Shown: positions 1-8,487 of the stretch, in pieces
Layout: every line of letters begins with the position of its first letter
How positions within the stretch are numbered: the stretch's first letter is position 1
Source of the DNA: Lacrimispora defluvii
Lineage (GTDB): Bacteria > Bacillota > Clostridia > Lachnospirales > Lachnospiraceae
Length of the DNA stretch: 35,617 nt
Direction of reading: 5' to 3'
Assembly: GCA_013036995.1 (NCBI GenBank)
Contig: JAAOXG010000031.1
Location: 1 to 35,617 of the forward strand
Notes under the pieces: model-generated
What the model was told of the DNA's origin: nothing
What the model saw: only the letters and a program-made list of their open reading frames with translations
Database searches by the model: none
Translations under genes and position numbers: made by a program

Positions 1-1
1 T

Positions 2-805
2 TACAGCGTGGAGCTGGTCAGTCCCATCTGCCAGTACCAGGATATCGAAACTGTGCAGGAATTGATTCGCAAGCTCCGGGAAGCCGGAGCATTTGTGAAT
101 TCCTCCTGCGGTATCCATATCCACATCAATGCCGCCCCCTTTGATGCTTCGAAACTCCGCAATCTGGTCAATATCATGGCAGCAAAGGAGGATATGATTT
201 ATAAGGCATTAAAGGTTTCCAGGGGCAGGGAAAACAGCTACTGCCAAAAGATTGACCCTGCCTTTTTAGAGCGGATTAACCGGCAGAAACCCACTACCCT
301 CGACCAACTGAAGCGCATCTGGTACAACGGCAGCGATGGCAGCCGGGAGCATTACCACCACAGCCGCTACCACTGCCTGAATCTGCACAGCGTGTTCCAG
401 AAAGGCACGGTGGAATTCCGTGCTTTCAACGGGGACCTCCATGCAGGAAAAATCAAAGCATATGTGCAGTTCTGCCTCTCCATGACCGCACAGGCACTCA
501 ACCAGCGGTCAGCAAGCCCGACAAAAACGCAATCCACCAATGAAAAATATACCTTTCGAGTGTGGCTTTTGCGCCTCGGTATGATTGGGGATGAATTTAA
601 AACGGCCCGCAAGCATCTGCTGGATCACTTAGAGGGCTGCATCGCATGGAAAGACCCGGCACAGGCCCAAAGGCAAAAAGAACGGCTGCGGCAAAAGCGT
701 GAAACGGAGCGGTTACAGGAGCAGACACCACCGGAAGAAGCTGTGCCGGAAACTGTAATGGAAGCGGAGGATGAACAGTCCTCCGCTTTTACTATGTCAA
801 TGTAA
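2..805 (+). CDS. Amidoligase family protein (5' end outside window)
   Basis: The frame is open to the left edge, so the true start lies outside the window and the GTG at 8 is probably internal. The sequence SCGIHIHIN and the later stretch ending GTVEFRAFNG fit the Amidoligase_2 family (ATP-grasp/glutamine-synthetase-like fold), which forms amide bonds between amino and carboxyl groups. The C-terminal part is charged and rich in K, R, Q and E (KDPAQAQRQKERLRQKRETE) and looks like a coiled coil or linker. It is followed after 10 bases by a gamma-glutamylcyclotransferase-like gene, a pairing known for amidoligases and suggestive of peptide tagging and untagging. The substrate is unknown. The family call is fairly secure; the role in the ICE is inference. 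Confidence 0.8.
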   Translation, partial: YSVELVSPICQYQDIETVQELIRKLREAGAFVNSSCGIHIHINAAPFDASKLRNLVNIMAAKEDMIYKALKVSRGRENSYCQKIDPAFLERINRQKPTTLDQLKRIWYNGSDGSREHYHHSRYHCLNLHSVFQKGTVEFRAFNGDLHAGKIKAYVQFCLSMTAQALNQRSASPTKTQSTNEKYTFRVWLLRLGMIGDEFKTARKHLLDHLEGCIAWKDPAQAQRQKERLRQKRETERLQEQTPPEEAVPETVMEAEDEQSSAFTMSM

Positions 806-815
806 AGGAGATCGT

Positions 816-1319
816 ATGAAAAACAAACTGTATATTGCCTATGGCAGCAACCTCAATCTGCCGCAGATGGCGCAAAGATGCCCCACCGCCAAGGTGGTTG
901 GGGCTTCCGAGATCAAGGATTATGCCCTTGTGTTTCGGGGCGGTAGGCACGGTGCGGTGGCTACCATTGAACCTTGTGAGGGTTCTTCTGTTCCTGTTTT
1001 GCTGTGGAAGATCACCCCGAAAGATGAGGCGGCTCTCGACATTTATGAAGGATTCCCCCGATTTTACGACAAAGAAACCATAGAACTCCCGCTGGACGGA
1101 AAGACTGTTTCAGCCATGGTCTATGTCATGACTCCGGGACACCGGCTGGGCTATCCCTCCGATTATTATTATAATACCATCCATGACGGCTACAAAACCG
1201 CAGGGTTTGATACCGCTGTTTTGGAGCAGGCAATCGATTATACCGAGCAGCTCATGGAAGGCGAGCCGGAACCGGAACAGCAAAATCTGTTCGGCTTTGG
1301 CGGCTTGAAATGGTGGTGA
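816..1319 (+). CDS. Gamma-glutamylcyclotransferase (AIG2-like) family protein
   Basis: This 167-residue protein opens with the YIAYGSN glycine loop typical of the GGCT/AIG2 fold, and IYEGFPRFY near residue 75 supplies the expected conserved acidic residue. Family members cleave gamma-glutamyl amides by cyclisation to 5-oxoproline. The ATG at 816 was chosen because AAAGGAG lies 5 bases upstream; the longer frame from 771 would overlap the amidoligase gene. The gene sits 10 bases after the amidoligase and 4 bases before the cell wall hydrolase gene, so it is very likely co-transcribed with both. A natural reading is that it reverses or trims amide links made by the amidoligase, but the substrate cannot be read from the sequence. 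Confidence 0.8.
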   Translation: MKNKLYIAYGSNLNLPQMAQRCPTAKVVGASEIKDYALVFRGGRHGAVATIEPCEGSSVPVLLWKITPKDEAALDIYEGFPRFYDKETIELPLDGKTVSAMVYVMTPGHRLGYPSDYYYNTIHDGYKTAGFDTAVLEQAIDYTEQLMEGEPEPEQQNLFGFGGLKWW

Positions 1320-1323
1320 TGGC

Positions 1324-2832
1324 ATGGCAGATCCCGCTACCATTACAGCTATTGCAAAAGCCGCCGCTGCCGTACTCTCGGATGAACGAATCCGAAAAAC
1401 CATCGGCTGGATCATTGCCGCCGTCCTGTCGCCGCTCATTTTAATTATCGTGCTGGTCTGCTCTCTGCTCTCCGGCACCACAAACCACAACAACACAGCC
1501 GTAGAGCTGTGTTTCCATGGCGGTGTAATTCCAGGGAGTATGCCTGCGGATTACAGGGAGTACATCGGGGATATGCGGCAGAGCTTTACCCTCATAGACG
1601 GAGCCATCGCCACAGTGAACGCAGAGATGGAGGACGGCCACAGCCTTGACGATTACCGGGTCAAGGCTATTTTTTATTCTCTGTTTTTCGGCGCGGAGTC
1701 CCCTTCCCGGCTGGAACACCGGCGATATGTGGACTGCTTCGTCACTTACGAGGAACGCACCCGCACCGTAGAAAATGATGACGGAACAACCTCGGAGGAA
1801 ACTTATACCGTGGCTGTTCCCATTACCTCACTGCCTGCCATCTACAACAACATCAGGACACTGTTCGGCAGGGCCATCACTTATGAGGATCAAGCCAATG
1901 CCAACGAAATCTATTACCGTGCTTTATACGGCATCGGTGCGCCCGCCGAGGATGACGATTCCACCATGTGGGAGGATTGGACTCCGGACCAGCTTGACGG
2001 TTTCTTTTCTGACTTGCCTGTCGGTGAGGTGGGCGCTGAAGCTGTCCGCCTCGGTCTTTCCCGCCTTGGAGATCCCTACTCCCAAGAGCTGCGCGGACAA
2101 GGAAACTACACCGACTGCAGCTATCTTGTGCAGTGGGTGTACAAAAAACTGGGGGTAAACCTCCCCGGTACGGCTGCGGCGCAGGGCAAATATTGTGTGG
2201 ACAATGGGCTGACCATTCCTAAATCAAGCCTTGCTCCCGGTGATTTGGTGTTCTGGAGCCACAAGCCCAACGGACGTTTTATGAATATCACCCATGTGGG
2301 AATCTATGCCGGGGACGGCAAGGTGGTGGACGCTTCGTCCTCCAGAGGACAGGTCGTCTACCGGGATTTATTCGATTCCGGCAAGCAAGTTCTGTACGGC
2401 AGGCCCTACGTGGATGCACAGAAATCCTCTGCCGACGGCTTTATTTCTCCCCTCGGTAACGGCTGGCGTTCCATGGTGACCTCCGAATTCGGCGGCAGGA
2501 CAGACCCCCTCACAGGGGAATGGGCAGGACATACCGGCCTTGACCTTGGCGCCTCCAAAGGAACTGCCATCCGCTCGGCAAAGGTGGGAACTGTGAAAAC
2601 CGTAGTCTATGGAAGCACAGGCTACGGCTACTATCTGACCATTGACCACGGAAATGGAATGGTCACCTTATACGGACACTGCTCCCAAATCCTCGTCCGT
2701 GAGGGACAGACGGTCAAGGCCGGGGAAACCATTGCAAAGGTGGGTTCCACCGGGCGAAGCACCGGAAACCATCTGCACTTCGAGGTGAGAGTGGGCGGTG
2801 TGCAGAAGAATCCGAGGAACTATTTGCCGTAA
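1324..2832 (+). CDS. Membrane-anchored NlpC/P60 and M23 peptidoglycan hydrolase (conjugation)
   Basis: A 502-residue bifunctional cell wall hydrolase of the type that opens peptidoglycan for a type IV secretion channel. One hydrophobic helix (about residues 24-50, IIAAVLSPLILIIVLVC) anchors it. An NlpC/P60 domain follows at about 235-360, with the nucleophile Cys in YTDCSYL, the motif LAPGDLVFW and the His in ITHVGIY. The C-terminal M23 (LytM) domain, about 380-502, shows GHTGLDLGA, LYGHC and the zinc-binding HLHFEV. The domain order resembles CwlT-type hydrolases of Gram-positive ICEs, although the first enzyme domain here is NlpC/P60 rather than a lysozyme-like one. It starts 4 bases after the preceding stop. 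The catalytic residues I can see are all present, so it should be active. Confidence 0.88.
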   Translation: MADPATITAIAKAAAAVLSDERIRKTIGWIIAAVLSPLILIIVLVCSLLSGTTNHNNTAVELCFHGGVIPGSMPADYREYIGDMRQSFTLIDGAIATVNAEMEDGHSLDDYRVKAIFYSLFFGAESPSRLEHRRYVDCFVTYEERTRTVENDDGTTSEETYTVAVPITSLPAIYNNIRTLFGRAITYEDQANANEIYYRALYGIGAPAEDDDSTMWEDWTPDQLDGFFSDLPVGEVGAEAVRLGLSRLGDPYSQELRGQGNYTDCSYLVQWVYKKLGVNLPGTAAAQGKYCVDNGLTIPKSSLAPGDLVFWSHKPNGRFMNITHVGIYAGDGKVVDASSSRGQVVYRDLFDSGKQVLYGRPYVDAQKSSADGFISPLGNGWRSMVTSEFGGRTDPLTGEWAGHTGLDLGASKGTAIRSAKVGTVKTVVYGSTGYGYYLTIDHGNGMVTLYGHCSQILVREGQTVKAGETIAKVGSTGRSTGNHLHFEVRVGGVQKNPRNYLP

Positions 2833-2901
2833 ACAGGCTGATTTTTTCTTTCTGTTTTGCGGCGCTAACACCTATAAAAAATCAAAGGGAGGACACTCAA
2901 T

Positions 2902-3171
2902 ATGAAAAAAGAAGCCGTCACCATACAAATGGATGCGGAAAAACTCCGTGCGGTAAAACGCTACATGGAGAAGAAAGACGCGGACTTGGAACAGGAGCTT
3001 TGCGATTCTTTGCAAAAGCTCTATGAAAAATACGTTCCCGCTTCCGTCCGGGAATACATTGACGAGGGATGTGATGATACCCCTGCTGCTACAACTTCAC
3101 TTAAAAAACAGAAAGAGAAAAACAAGGCATCAACCGCTGCCGATAGCAGTTCGGTAAATGCAACACCTTAA
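2902..3171 (+). CDS. Small DUF6103-like ICE protein
   Basis: An 89-residue, highly charged protein starting MKKEAVTIQMDAEKLRAVKR. It resembles small proteins, annotated DUF6103, that recur beside relaxase genes in Clostridia ICEs; I make this match from memory of the N-terminal pattern (a short beta strand, then amphipathic helices ending KYVPASVREYIDEG). The tail is low-complexity, with K/E, A and S/T. GGGAGG about 10 bases upstream of the ATG supports the start. The short strand followed by helices could be a ribbon-helix-helix or helical DNA-binding module, but this is not proven. It is the last gene before the candidate oriT region. Confidence 0.65.
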   Translation: MKKEAVTIQMDAEKLRAVKRYMEKKDADLEQELCDSLQKLYEKYVPASVREYIDEGCDDTPAATTSLKKQKEKNKASTAADSSSVNATP

Positions 3172-3562
3172 GGCTCGCACCCGTCCCCCAGCGTTGCCCC
3201 CTGTCCGCCCCTGTGTGGGCTTTTGCAGGGCTGGGTGACAGGTTTACCCACAGCACCGACTAAAACCGATTATGAGGGCTTTGTGCGGAGGTGTCAGGAA
3301 ACCGGCTCTCAGCCAAAGTATACAGAAATCTCATGCCCCCTCTGCGGTCGAAAAAAGAGCAGGATAAAGGCGGGTGGTCGCAAGCGCCCTCCCGCCGCCC
3401 ACTTCGCCCAGCAGTGCTGGGCGTTTTTCGCACTTTCCCATGAGGTGGTCGGATTCCGGATTTGTCACGGTCAGGGTGGTCGGGATTTTAGAAAAGGCAA
3501 GGAAATAAAGGATTTTACACGGCCACCTCACAGGTGGACACCCATGAAAGGTCGGATTTCAC
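3172..3562 (+). other. Non-coding region upstream of relaxosome genes: candidate oriT
   Basis: No convincing gene lies in these 391 bases. GGTGGTCG occurs three times in direct orientation (3373-3380, 3444-3451, 3475-3482), and GGTCGGATT occurs at 3447-3455 and 3550-3558. An inverted repeat CCACCT-CAC-AGGTGG lies at 3523-3537, just before the accessory gene. Further GC-rich complementary tracts lie at the left end, for example CCCAGC with GCTGGG between about 3188 and 3237. Repeats plus a hairpin directly upstream of a relaxase operon are the usual layout of an origin of transfer. The nick site cannot be read by eye. Confidence 0.45.
3405..3428 (+). terminator. Intrinsic terminator
   Basis: A perfect 8-bp GC-rich stem, CGCCCAGC-AGT-GCTGGGCG, is followed at once by five T residues. 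It would end transcription from the amidoligase-to-DUF6103 operon before the relaxase operon. It lies inside the candidate oriT region, so it could instead serve as a hairpin in transfer. Confidence 0.65.
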
Positions 3563-3979
3563 ATGAAAAATAATAAGGAACGGACAGCGGTCTGGCTGTA
3601 CCCCGAAACCATGGAACGGCTGGACGGCTGGCTGCCAAAGGACAACTGCAAGAGCCGCAGCGAGTTTATTGAAAAGGCACTCAGCTTTTACATGGGCTAC
3701 CTTGGAACGGAGGACATCTCCTCCTATCTTTCCAAGGCTTTGCTTGCATCCATCCAAGGCACATTGCAAAAGACCGAAAACCGGGTGGCAAACAATCTGT
3801 TTCGGCTTTCTGTGGAAATCAGCATGATGATGCATCTCTTAGCAACTACGCTGGAGATTACGGATGAGGAACTGCACCGGCTCCGCGGTCGGTGCGTTGC
3901 CGAAGTAAAACGGACCAGAGGAAAAATCCGTCTGGACGATGCGGTGGATTTCCAGAGCAGCCCTGAGGCGGAAGAATAA
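3563..3979 (+). CDS. Relaxosome accessory protein (MobC-like, ribbon-helix-helix)
   Basis: A 138-residue protein whose N-terminus (RTAVWLYPETMERLDGWL, then KSRSEFIEKALSFYMGY) has the strand-helix-helix pattern of ribbon-helix-helix DNA-binding proteins. A helical segment follows (about residues 55-110). Proteins of this type sit directly upstream of MobP-type relaxases, bind oriT and help load the relaxase. Its TAA stop and the relaxase ATG overlap as TAATG, indicating translational coupling. The start has only a modest Shine-Dalgarno (AAAGG), and the candidate oriT repeat GGTCGGATT ends 4 bases before the ATG, which would allow autoregulation. The function is inferred from fold and position. 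Confidence 0.72.
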   Translation: MKNNKERTAVWLYPETMERLDGWLPKDNCKSRSEFIEKALSFYMGYLGTEDISSYLSKALLASIQGTLQKTENRVANNLFRLSVEISMMMHLLATTLEITDEELHRLRGRCVAEVKRTRGKIRLDDAVDFQSSPEAEE

Positions 3980-6855
3980 TGGCCCGCATCATTCTCAAGT
4001 GCCCCTACCTCAAAGGTGGGAAAAAGACTGCCGCTCATCTGAACAACCTCGTCAAATATATTGCCACCCGCGACGGCGTAGAAAAAATGGAAAGCGGTCA
4101 TAAGCTCTGGCACTCCACCAAAAAACAAAAGGATTTGATTGCACAGATACTCCGGGAATTTCCTGATGCCCGGGATTTATTTGAATATGAGGATTACCTC
4201 AAAAACCCCAACCGGGCAAATGCCTCCGAATTCATCACCATTGCATTGGAACAGAACCTTGATAAAATAAGCGGCAGGGAAAAATACCTGGACTACATTG
4301 CAAACCGTCCCCGTGTCGAAAAGTTTGACAGCCACGGCTTGTTCACGGCCGGGGATGTGCCGCTGGTCTTATCACAGGTTGCTGATGAAGTATCCGGCCA
4401 CACCGGAAATGTGTGGACGCCGATTATTTCCCTCCGCCGTGAGGATGCCGCACGGCTGGGTTATGACAATGCTTCTGCGTGGAAGGCTCTGCTTTCCGAA
4501 AAAGCCGTGGAGCTTGCCGAGAACTTAAAAATCCACCCTGACCATCTGAAATGGTACGCCGCCTTTCACAACGAGTCCCATCACCCCCATATCCACATGG
4601 TCTGCTACAGCACCGATCCAAGAGAGGGCTATCTCACGAAACAGGGCATCAAAAAAATGAAGTCCTCACTGGCGAATGAGATTTTCCGTCAGGAGCTCAT
4701 TCCGCTCTATGGTGAAAAGACACAGCGGCGGGATGACTTGAAGGAACAGGCGGCCGAATCCATGCGTGAGCTGATCCGTCAGATGAAGGGCGGCGTTTTA
4801 CAAAGTGACCGCATGGAGCAGCTCCTCACACATCTTGCCGAGCGTCTGCAAATGGTCAACGGCAAAAAACAGTATGGCTACCTCAAGGCAGACCTGAAAA
4901 ATATCGTGGACGAAATTGTGGATGAGCTGGCACAGGACAGCCGTATCGCAGAAGCCTACCGTCTGTGGTGGGAAACCAGGAGCAGGATCGAATCCATCTA
5001 CACGGAAACCCCATCCAAGCCGCCGCCCCTTTCCCGCTGTGATGATTTCAAGCCCATCCGCAACATGGTCATTCAGGAAGCCCTGCTGATTGGGAGCATG
5101 ACCTTTGAGGAACCGGCATCTGTGGAAACAGCCCTGCCGGAGCCGGAGGATGATCAGGAGATGCCCTCCTCTGACATGGCGGATGAAAAATATCAGGAAC
5201 CGGCAGATGATTCCGGGGAACGGCCCTCCAGCGATGAAGCCTCTGCCGGTAAGGAATCCTCCGACTCATGGTGGACAGAGAATTACAAACAGGCAAAGCA
5301 ATATTTGTACGGCGATGAAGATGCCGGGATTTTGCAGGATTTAGAAAAAGCCCATGAACTCTTCCTCACGGAAGCGGAGGCAGATAACCCTCTCGCCCTG
5401 TGTGACCTTGGTCGAATGTCTGCGGATGGTCTTGGCTGCGAAGCGAACGCCGATGAAGCATACCGCTGGTACGAAAAGGCCCTTGCTGTTTTCCATGCTG
5501 CCGAGGAAGAAAAGCCTTGGAAGTACACCGAGTACCGCATCGGCAAAATGTATGCCGCAGGGCTTGGCACGGAGCAGGACTATCTGCAGGCGGCGGATTG
5601 GCTCACCCTGTCTGCGGATGAGAATTACAAGTACGCACAGTATTCCCTTGGCGGCCTGTATTACCATGGCAAAGGTGTGGATCAGGATCATGAATCTGCC
5701 TTTGCCCTCTATACCCGCTCGGCGGATCAGAGCTTTCCCTATGCCAGCTTCGAACTTGGAAAAATGCTGCGGGACGGAATCGGCTGTGTGAAAAATCAGC
5801 AGAATTCTGACCGCCGCTTCAAGGAAGCCTTTCTCGGCTTTGTGTCCATGGAGGAACAGGGCCATGACGATAAGCTCCAGTACCGTTTGGGCTGGATGCT
5901 TCTGAATGGCATTGGTACAGACAAGAATGAAGCCAGGGCAAAGGAATACTTTGAAAAGGCGGCATCCGTAGGAAACCCCTTTGCCTGCTACCAGCTTGCC
6001 AAGCTCATCCTATCCGATGAAAAGGCACAGCCGCAGGAGGTGGAGAAAGCCCTCGGCTATCTCAGGAAAGCGGTGGATGCTGAGAATCCCTATGCTGCAT
6101 ATTTTCTCGGCAAGCTCTATGAAAAGGGACAGCACGTTCCGCAGAATACTGCCGAGGCGGTACGGCTCTATACCATGTCGGCAGAACAGGACAATGACTT
6201 TGCCGCATACCGGCTCGGCAAGCTGTACCTCGGCGGTGAAGGCGTGCTGAAGGATGTGGAGTCTGCCATTCGCTGGCTGACCTTTGCCGCCGACAGAAAG
6301 AATCAATTTGCTGAATATGCCCTCGGCGTCCTCTACTTCAAGGGGGAGGATGTTCCGAAGGATGTCCCCAAAGCTCTGGAATACCTGAAACGGTCTGCCG
6401 GTCAGGGTAATCAGTTTGCACAGTACCGGCTGGGCAAGATTTATCTCATGGGTGAGGATATGCCAAAGGATATTCAGACTGCCCTGCAATTTCTGACAGC
6501 TGCCGCTGAACAGGGAAATCAGTATGCGCAATACACCCTCGGCAAGCTGTATCTGATGGGAAAGGATGTTCCGAAGGACAAGGAAACTGCTGTCCGCTGG
6601 TTTACCTTATCGGCAGAGCAGGGCAACATTTACGCTCAGTTTTTCCTCGACCATATGGACGATTTCAAAGACCCCTCCGTCCTGCTGGCGGGAACACGGC
6701 TCCTGCATCACATGAGCCGTGTTTTTGCAGACAACGCTCCGCCGCTGAAACCGCCCGGTCAGCGAACCGACCGCAAGCTCCTCCGCAAGCTTCGTGAGAA
6801 AAAGCAGGCGCAGGGCCATGCGGGGGATGACCATGAGCAGACCATGTCATTATAA
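3979..6855 (+). CDS. MobP-type relaxase with C-terminal Sel1 repeat array
   Basis: A 958-residue relaxase that should nick oriT and pilot the strand to the coupling protein. The N-terminus (MARIILKCPYLKGGKK, then HLNNLVKYIATRDGVE) matches MobP3-like relaxases of Clostridia. The metal-binding histidine cluster HNESHHPHIHMV falls at about residues 197-208. A charged, acidic linker rich in E, D, S and P (about 370-430) leads to about 11 consecutive Sel1/TPR-like repeats (about 473-894), recognisable by YRLGKLYLxGExVPKD and A(A/E)QGNQYAQY patterns. Sel1 arrays are protein-protein interaction solenoids and would roughly double the length of a plain relaxase. The tail is basic (KLLRKLREKKQAQG). It is coupled to the upstream accessory gene by a one-base overlap. 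The relaxase call is strong; the role of the repeats is unknown. Confidence 0.85.
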   Translation: MARIILKCPYLKGGKKTAAHLNNLVKYIATRDGVEKMESGHKLWHSTKKQKDLIAQILREFPDARDLFEYEDYLKNPNRANASEFITIALEQNLDKISGREKYLDYIANRPRVEKFDSHGLFTAGDVPLVLSQVADEVSGHTGNVWTPIISLRREDAARLGYDNASAWKALLSEKAVELAENLKIHPDHLKWYAAFHNESHHPHIHMVCYSTDPREGYLTKQGIKKMKSSLANEIFRQELIPLYGEKTQRRDDLKEQAAESMRELIRQMKGGVLQSDRMEQLLTHLAERLQMVNGKKQYGYLKADLKNIVDEIVDELAQDSRIAEAYRLWWETRSRIESIYTETPSKPPPLSRCDDFKPIRNMVIQEALLIGSMTFEEPASVETALPEPEDDQEMPSSDMADEKYQEPADDSGERPSSDEASAGKESSDSWWTENYKQAKQYLYGDEDAGILQDLEKAHELFLTEAEADNPLALCDLGRMSADGLGCEANADEAYRWYEKALAVFHAAEEEKPWKYTEYRIGKMYAAGLGTEQDYLQAADWLTLSADENYKYAQYSLGGLYYHGKGVDQDHESAFALYTRSADQSFPYASFELGKMLRDGIGCVKNQQNSDRRFKEAFLGFVSMEEQGHDDKLQYRLGWMLLNGIGTDKNEARAKEYFEKAASVGNPFACYQLAKLILSDEKAQPQEVEKALGYLRKAVDAENPYAAYFLGKLYEKGQHVPQNTAEAVRLYTMSAEQDNDFAAYRLGKLYLGGEGVLKDVESAIRWLTFAADRKNQFAEYALGVLYFKGEDVPKDVPKALEYLKRSAGQGNQFAQYRLGKIYLMGEDMPKDIQTALQFLTAAAEQGNQYAQYTLGKLYLMGKDVPKDKETAVRWFTLSAEQGNIYAQFFLDHMDDFKDPSVLLAGTRLLHHMSRVFADNAPPLKPPGQRTDRKLLRKLREKKQAQGHAGDDHEQTMSL

Positions 6856-6871
6856 CGATTGGAGGATAACC

Positions 6872-6991
6872 GTGAAGAAACAGAAAAAGAAAATCAAGCA
6901 GCCACCCATCAAGGAAAAATTGCTCCAAAGTCATTGCCGTCCTATAAAAAGGGCGGCTTTTTTTCATAGAATCGGCAATCGCCACAAATAG
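6872..6991 (+). CDS. Short basic leader ORF containing a terminator
   Basis: A 39-codon frame begins with GTG at 6872, with GGAGG 6 bases upstream, and reads VKKQKKKIKQPPIKEKLLQS followed by a basic tail. An intrinsic terminator lies inside its second half, before the stop at 6991. The next gene starts 10 bases later. The good ribosome site, lysine-rich N-terminus and internal terminator suggest a leader peptide that could affect read-through into the toprim gene, but a stand-alone small protein is possible. No homologue is recognised. Confidence 0.4.
   Translation: MKKQKKKIKQPPIKEKLLQSHCRPIKRAAFFHRIGNRHK
6936..6964 (+). terminator. Intrinsic terminator between relaxase and toprim genes
   Basis: GCCGTCC pairs with GGGCGGC (one G-T wobble) around an A-rich loop and is followed by seven T residues. 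It lies within the short leader ORF, so translation of that ORF would affect its folding. Confidence 0.7.
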
Positions 6992-7001
6992 GAGGTGGAC
7001 C

Positions 7002-8420
7002 ATGGGTGTATATGTGCATTTTACAGATGACCAGAAATACCGTGCCAACAATGTGGACCTTGTGGACTTTCTCCAGCGACAGGGTGAGAAGCTGATCCCC
7101 AGCGGCCGTGATAAGCGGCTGGAGGCCGACCGTAGCATCACCGTCCGTGGGAACGAGTGGTACGATCACTCCGCAGAGAGCGGCGGGTATGCCATTGACT
7201 TCGTGCGGAACTTCTACGGTCTCACATTCCCCGAAGCCGTGACCATGCTGCTGGGCGGTGAGCAGGGCGAAATCTACCGGCCCACTTCGCAAAAGAAGCA
7301 GGAATCGAAACAGCCCTTTGCCCTCCCAAATCCCCACAGCGATATGCGCCGCGTCTATGCTTACTTGGTGAAAACCCGGCTCATCGACCGTGAAGTGGTC
7401 AGTTACTTTGCCAAGGCAAAGCTCCTGTATGAGAGTTGCGAAAAATCCAAGGACGGTATGAAGGAATACCATAACGCCGTTTTTGTAGGATACGATGAGA
7501 ACGGCGTTCCCCGCCATGCCCTCAAGCGAGGACTCTATACCGAGGGAACCGGCTTCAAGGGAAATGTAGATAGCTGCGATCCGGCATACAGCTTCCACCA
7601 CATCGGCACAAGCAACCGCCTCTATGTGTTTGAGGCTCCCATCGACTTACTGTCCTATATCACCCTTCATCCCCAGGATTGGCAGGAACACAGCTATGTG
7701 GCTCTCTGCGGTGTTTCTGAATACGCCATGCTGAAGATGCTGGAGCTGCATCCGCACCTGGACCATGTGATTCTATGTCTGGATCATGACGAGGCGGGAA
7801 TCGAAGCCTCGGAGAAATATCAAGACCTGTTGTCTGAAAAAGGGATTCCATGCGAAAGGGAGCTGTCCATACACAAGGACTGGAACGAGGATATCAAAGC
7901 CAATCATGGCTTACCGACTATCCCTGCGGAAGAACATCCCCAGCATTTAATCCGGGATGAAATCTGCAAGCAGCTTACCGAATCGATAATGACTGTGAAA
8001 TCCAACTGCTCTGCGGATACCCTGTCAGCCCTGCTCACAAAAGCCCGTTCCCATCTGCATTGGGGACAATTCTCCGAAACAGATGATTGCATGCGGGAGA
8101 TGTGCCGCCTCTCTGTGGCGGCCGCTGCGAGGGAGTACCGGCAGAAAGGTCACAGCCGTGACCTTTCTGCTGTACAAAGCCGTCTGCATGATGGTTTCAG
8201 GACTTATGAAAACCGCGGGCATCTGAAAACCCGGCTGGATTTACTGGAATCCGATATCATGTCCCTGCGGGGCTTTGAGCGTGTGGTGACCGCCAGCGAA
8301 AAAGAAAAGCTGGCAGAGTGCTATGAACACATTGCCGCCCAGGGCCTCAAGGGGGCAATTCTGCTGGAGAAACACCGGCAAAAGATGGAGCAAAACCAGG
8401 GAATGAAATTGTCTATGTAA
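7002..8420 (+). CDS. DUF3991/toprim domain protein (primase-like)
   Basis: A 472-residue protein of the family found next to relaxase and coupling-protein genes in Firmicutes ICEs. The N-terminal 90 residues resemble a CHC2-type primase domain without its cysteines (WYDHSAESGGYAIDFVRNFYG, then EAVTMLLGG). The toprim core follows at about 205-275, with the acidic residue in LYVFEAPIDLLSY and the DxD-type motif in HVILCLDHDEAG. The C-terminal third is helical and charged. Such proteins are thought to prime complementary-strand synthesis after transfer, but this member is not tested. The ATG at 7002 is preceded by GGAGG at suitable spacing. A leader ORF with a terminator sits just upstream. Confidence 0.82.
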   Translation: MGVYVHFTDDQKYRANNVDLVDFLQRQGEKLIPSGRDKRLEADRSITVRGNEWYDHSAESGGYAIDFVRNFYGLTFPEAVTMLLGGEQGEIYRPTSQKKQESKQPFALPNPHSDMRRVYAYLVKTRLIDREVVSYFAKAKLLYESCEKSKDGMKEYHNAVFVGYDENGVPRHALKRGLYTEGTGFKGNVDSCDPAYSFHHIGTSNRLYVFEAPIDLLSYITLHPQDWQEHSYVALCGVSEYAMLKMLELHPHLDHVILCLDHDEAGIEASEKYQDLLSEKGIPCERELSIHKDWNEDIKANHGLPTIPAEEHPQHLIRDEICKQLTESIMTVKSNCSADTLSALLTKARSHLHWGQFSETDDCMREMCRLSVAAAAREYRQKGHSRDLSAVQSRLHDGFRTYENRGHLKTRLDLLESDIMSLRGFERVVTASEKEKLAECYEHIAAQGLKGAILLEKHRQKMEQNQGMKLSM

Positions 8421-8441
8421 TATCCGGCAAATAACACTTCA

Positions 8442-8479
8442 CCTCCGCTTCTGACAATCCAAATCAATTCAGAAGGAGG
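8442..8479 (+). promoter_or_regulatory. Hairpin masking the Shine-Dalgarno site of the coupling-protein gene
   Basis: CCTCC (8442-8446) and TTCTGA (8449-8454) pair with GGAGG (8475-8479) and TCAGAA (8469-8474), with two bulged bases and a 14-base loop. GGAGG is the ribosome-binding site of the gene at 8488, so the stem would block translation until melted. The 15-base block CCTCCGCTTCTGACA recurs exactly upstream of the sigma-like gene at 26585, with the same pairing. Confidence 0.65.
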
Positions 8480-8487
8480 ACACTATC

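Noticed and set aside
3223-3573. Plus-strand ORF of 116 codons in the gap before the relaxosome genes
   Set aside because: It spans the terminator and the repeats, has no ribosome site and its translation looks like a read-through of non-coding DNA.
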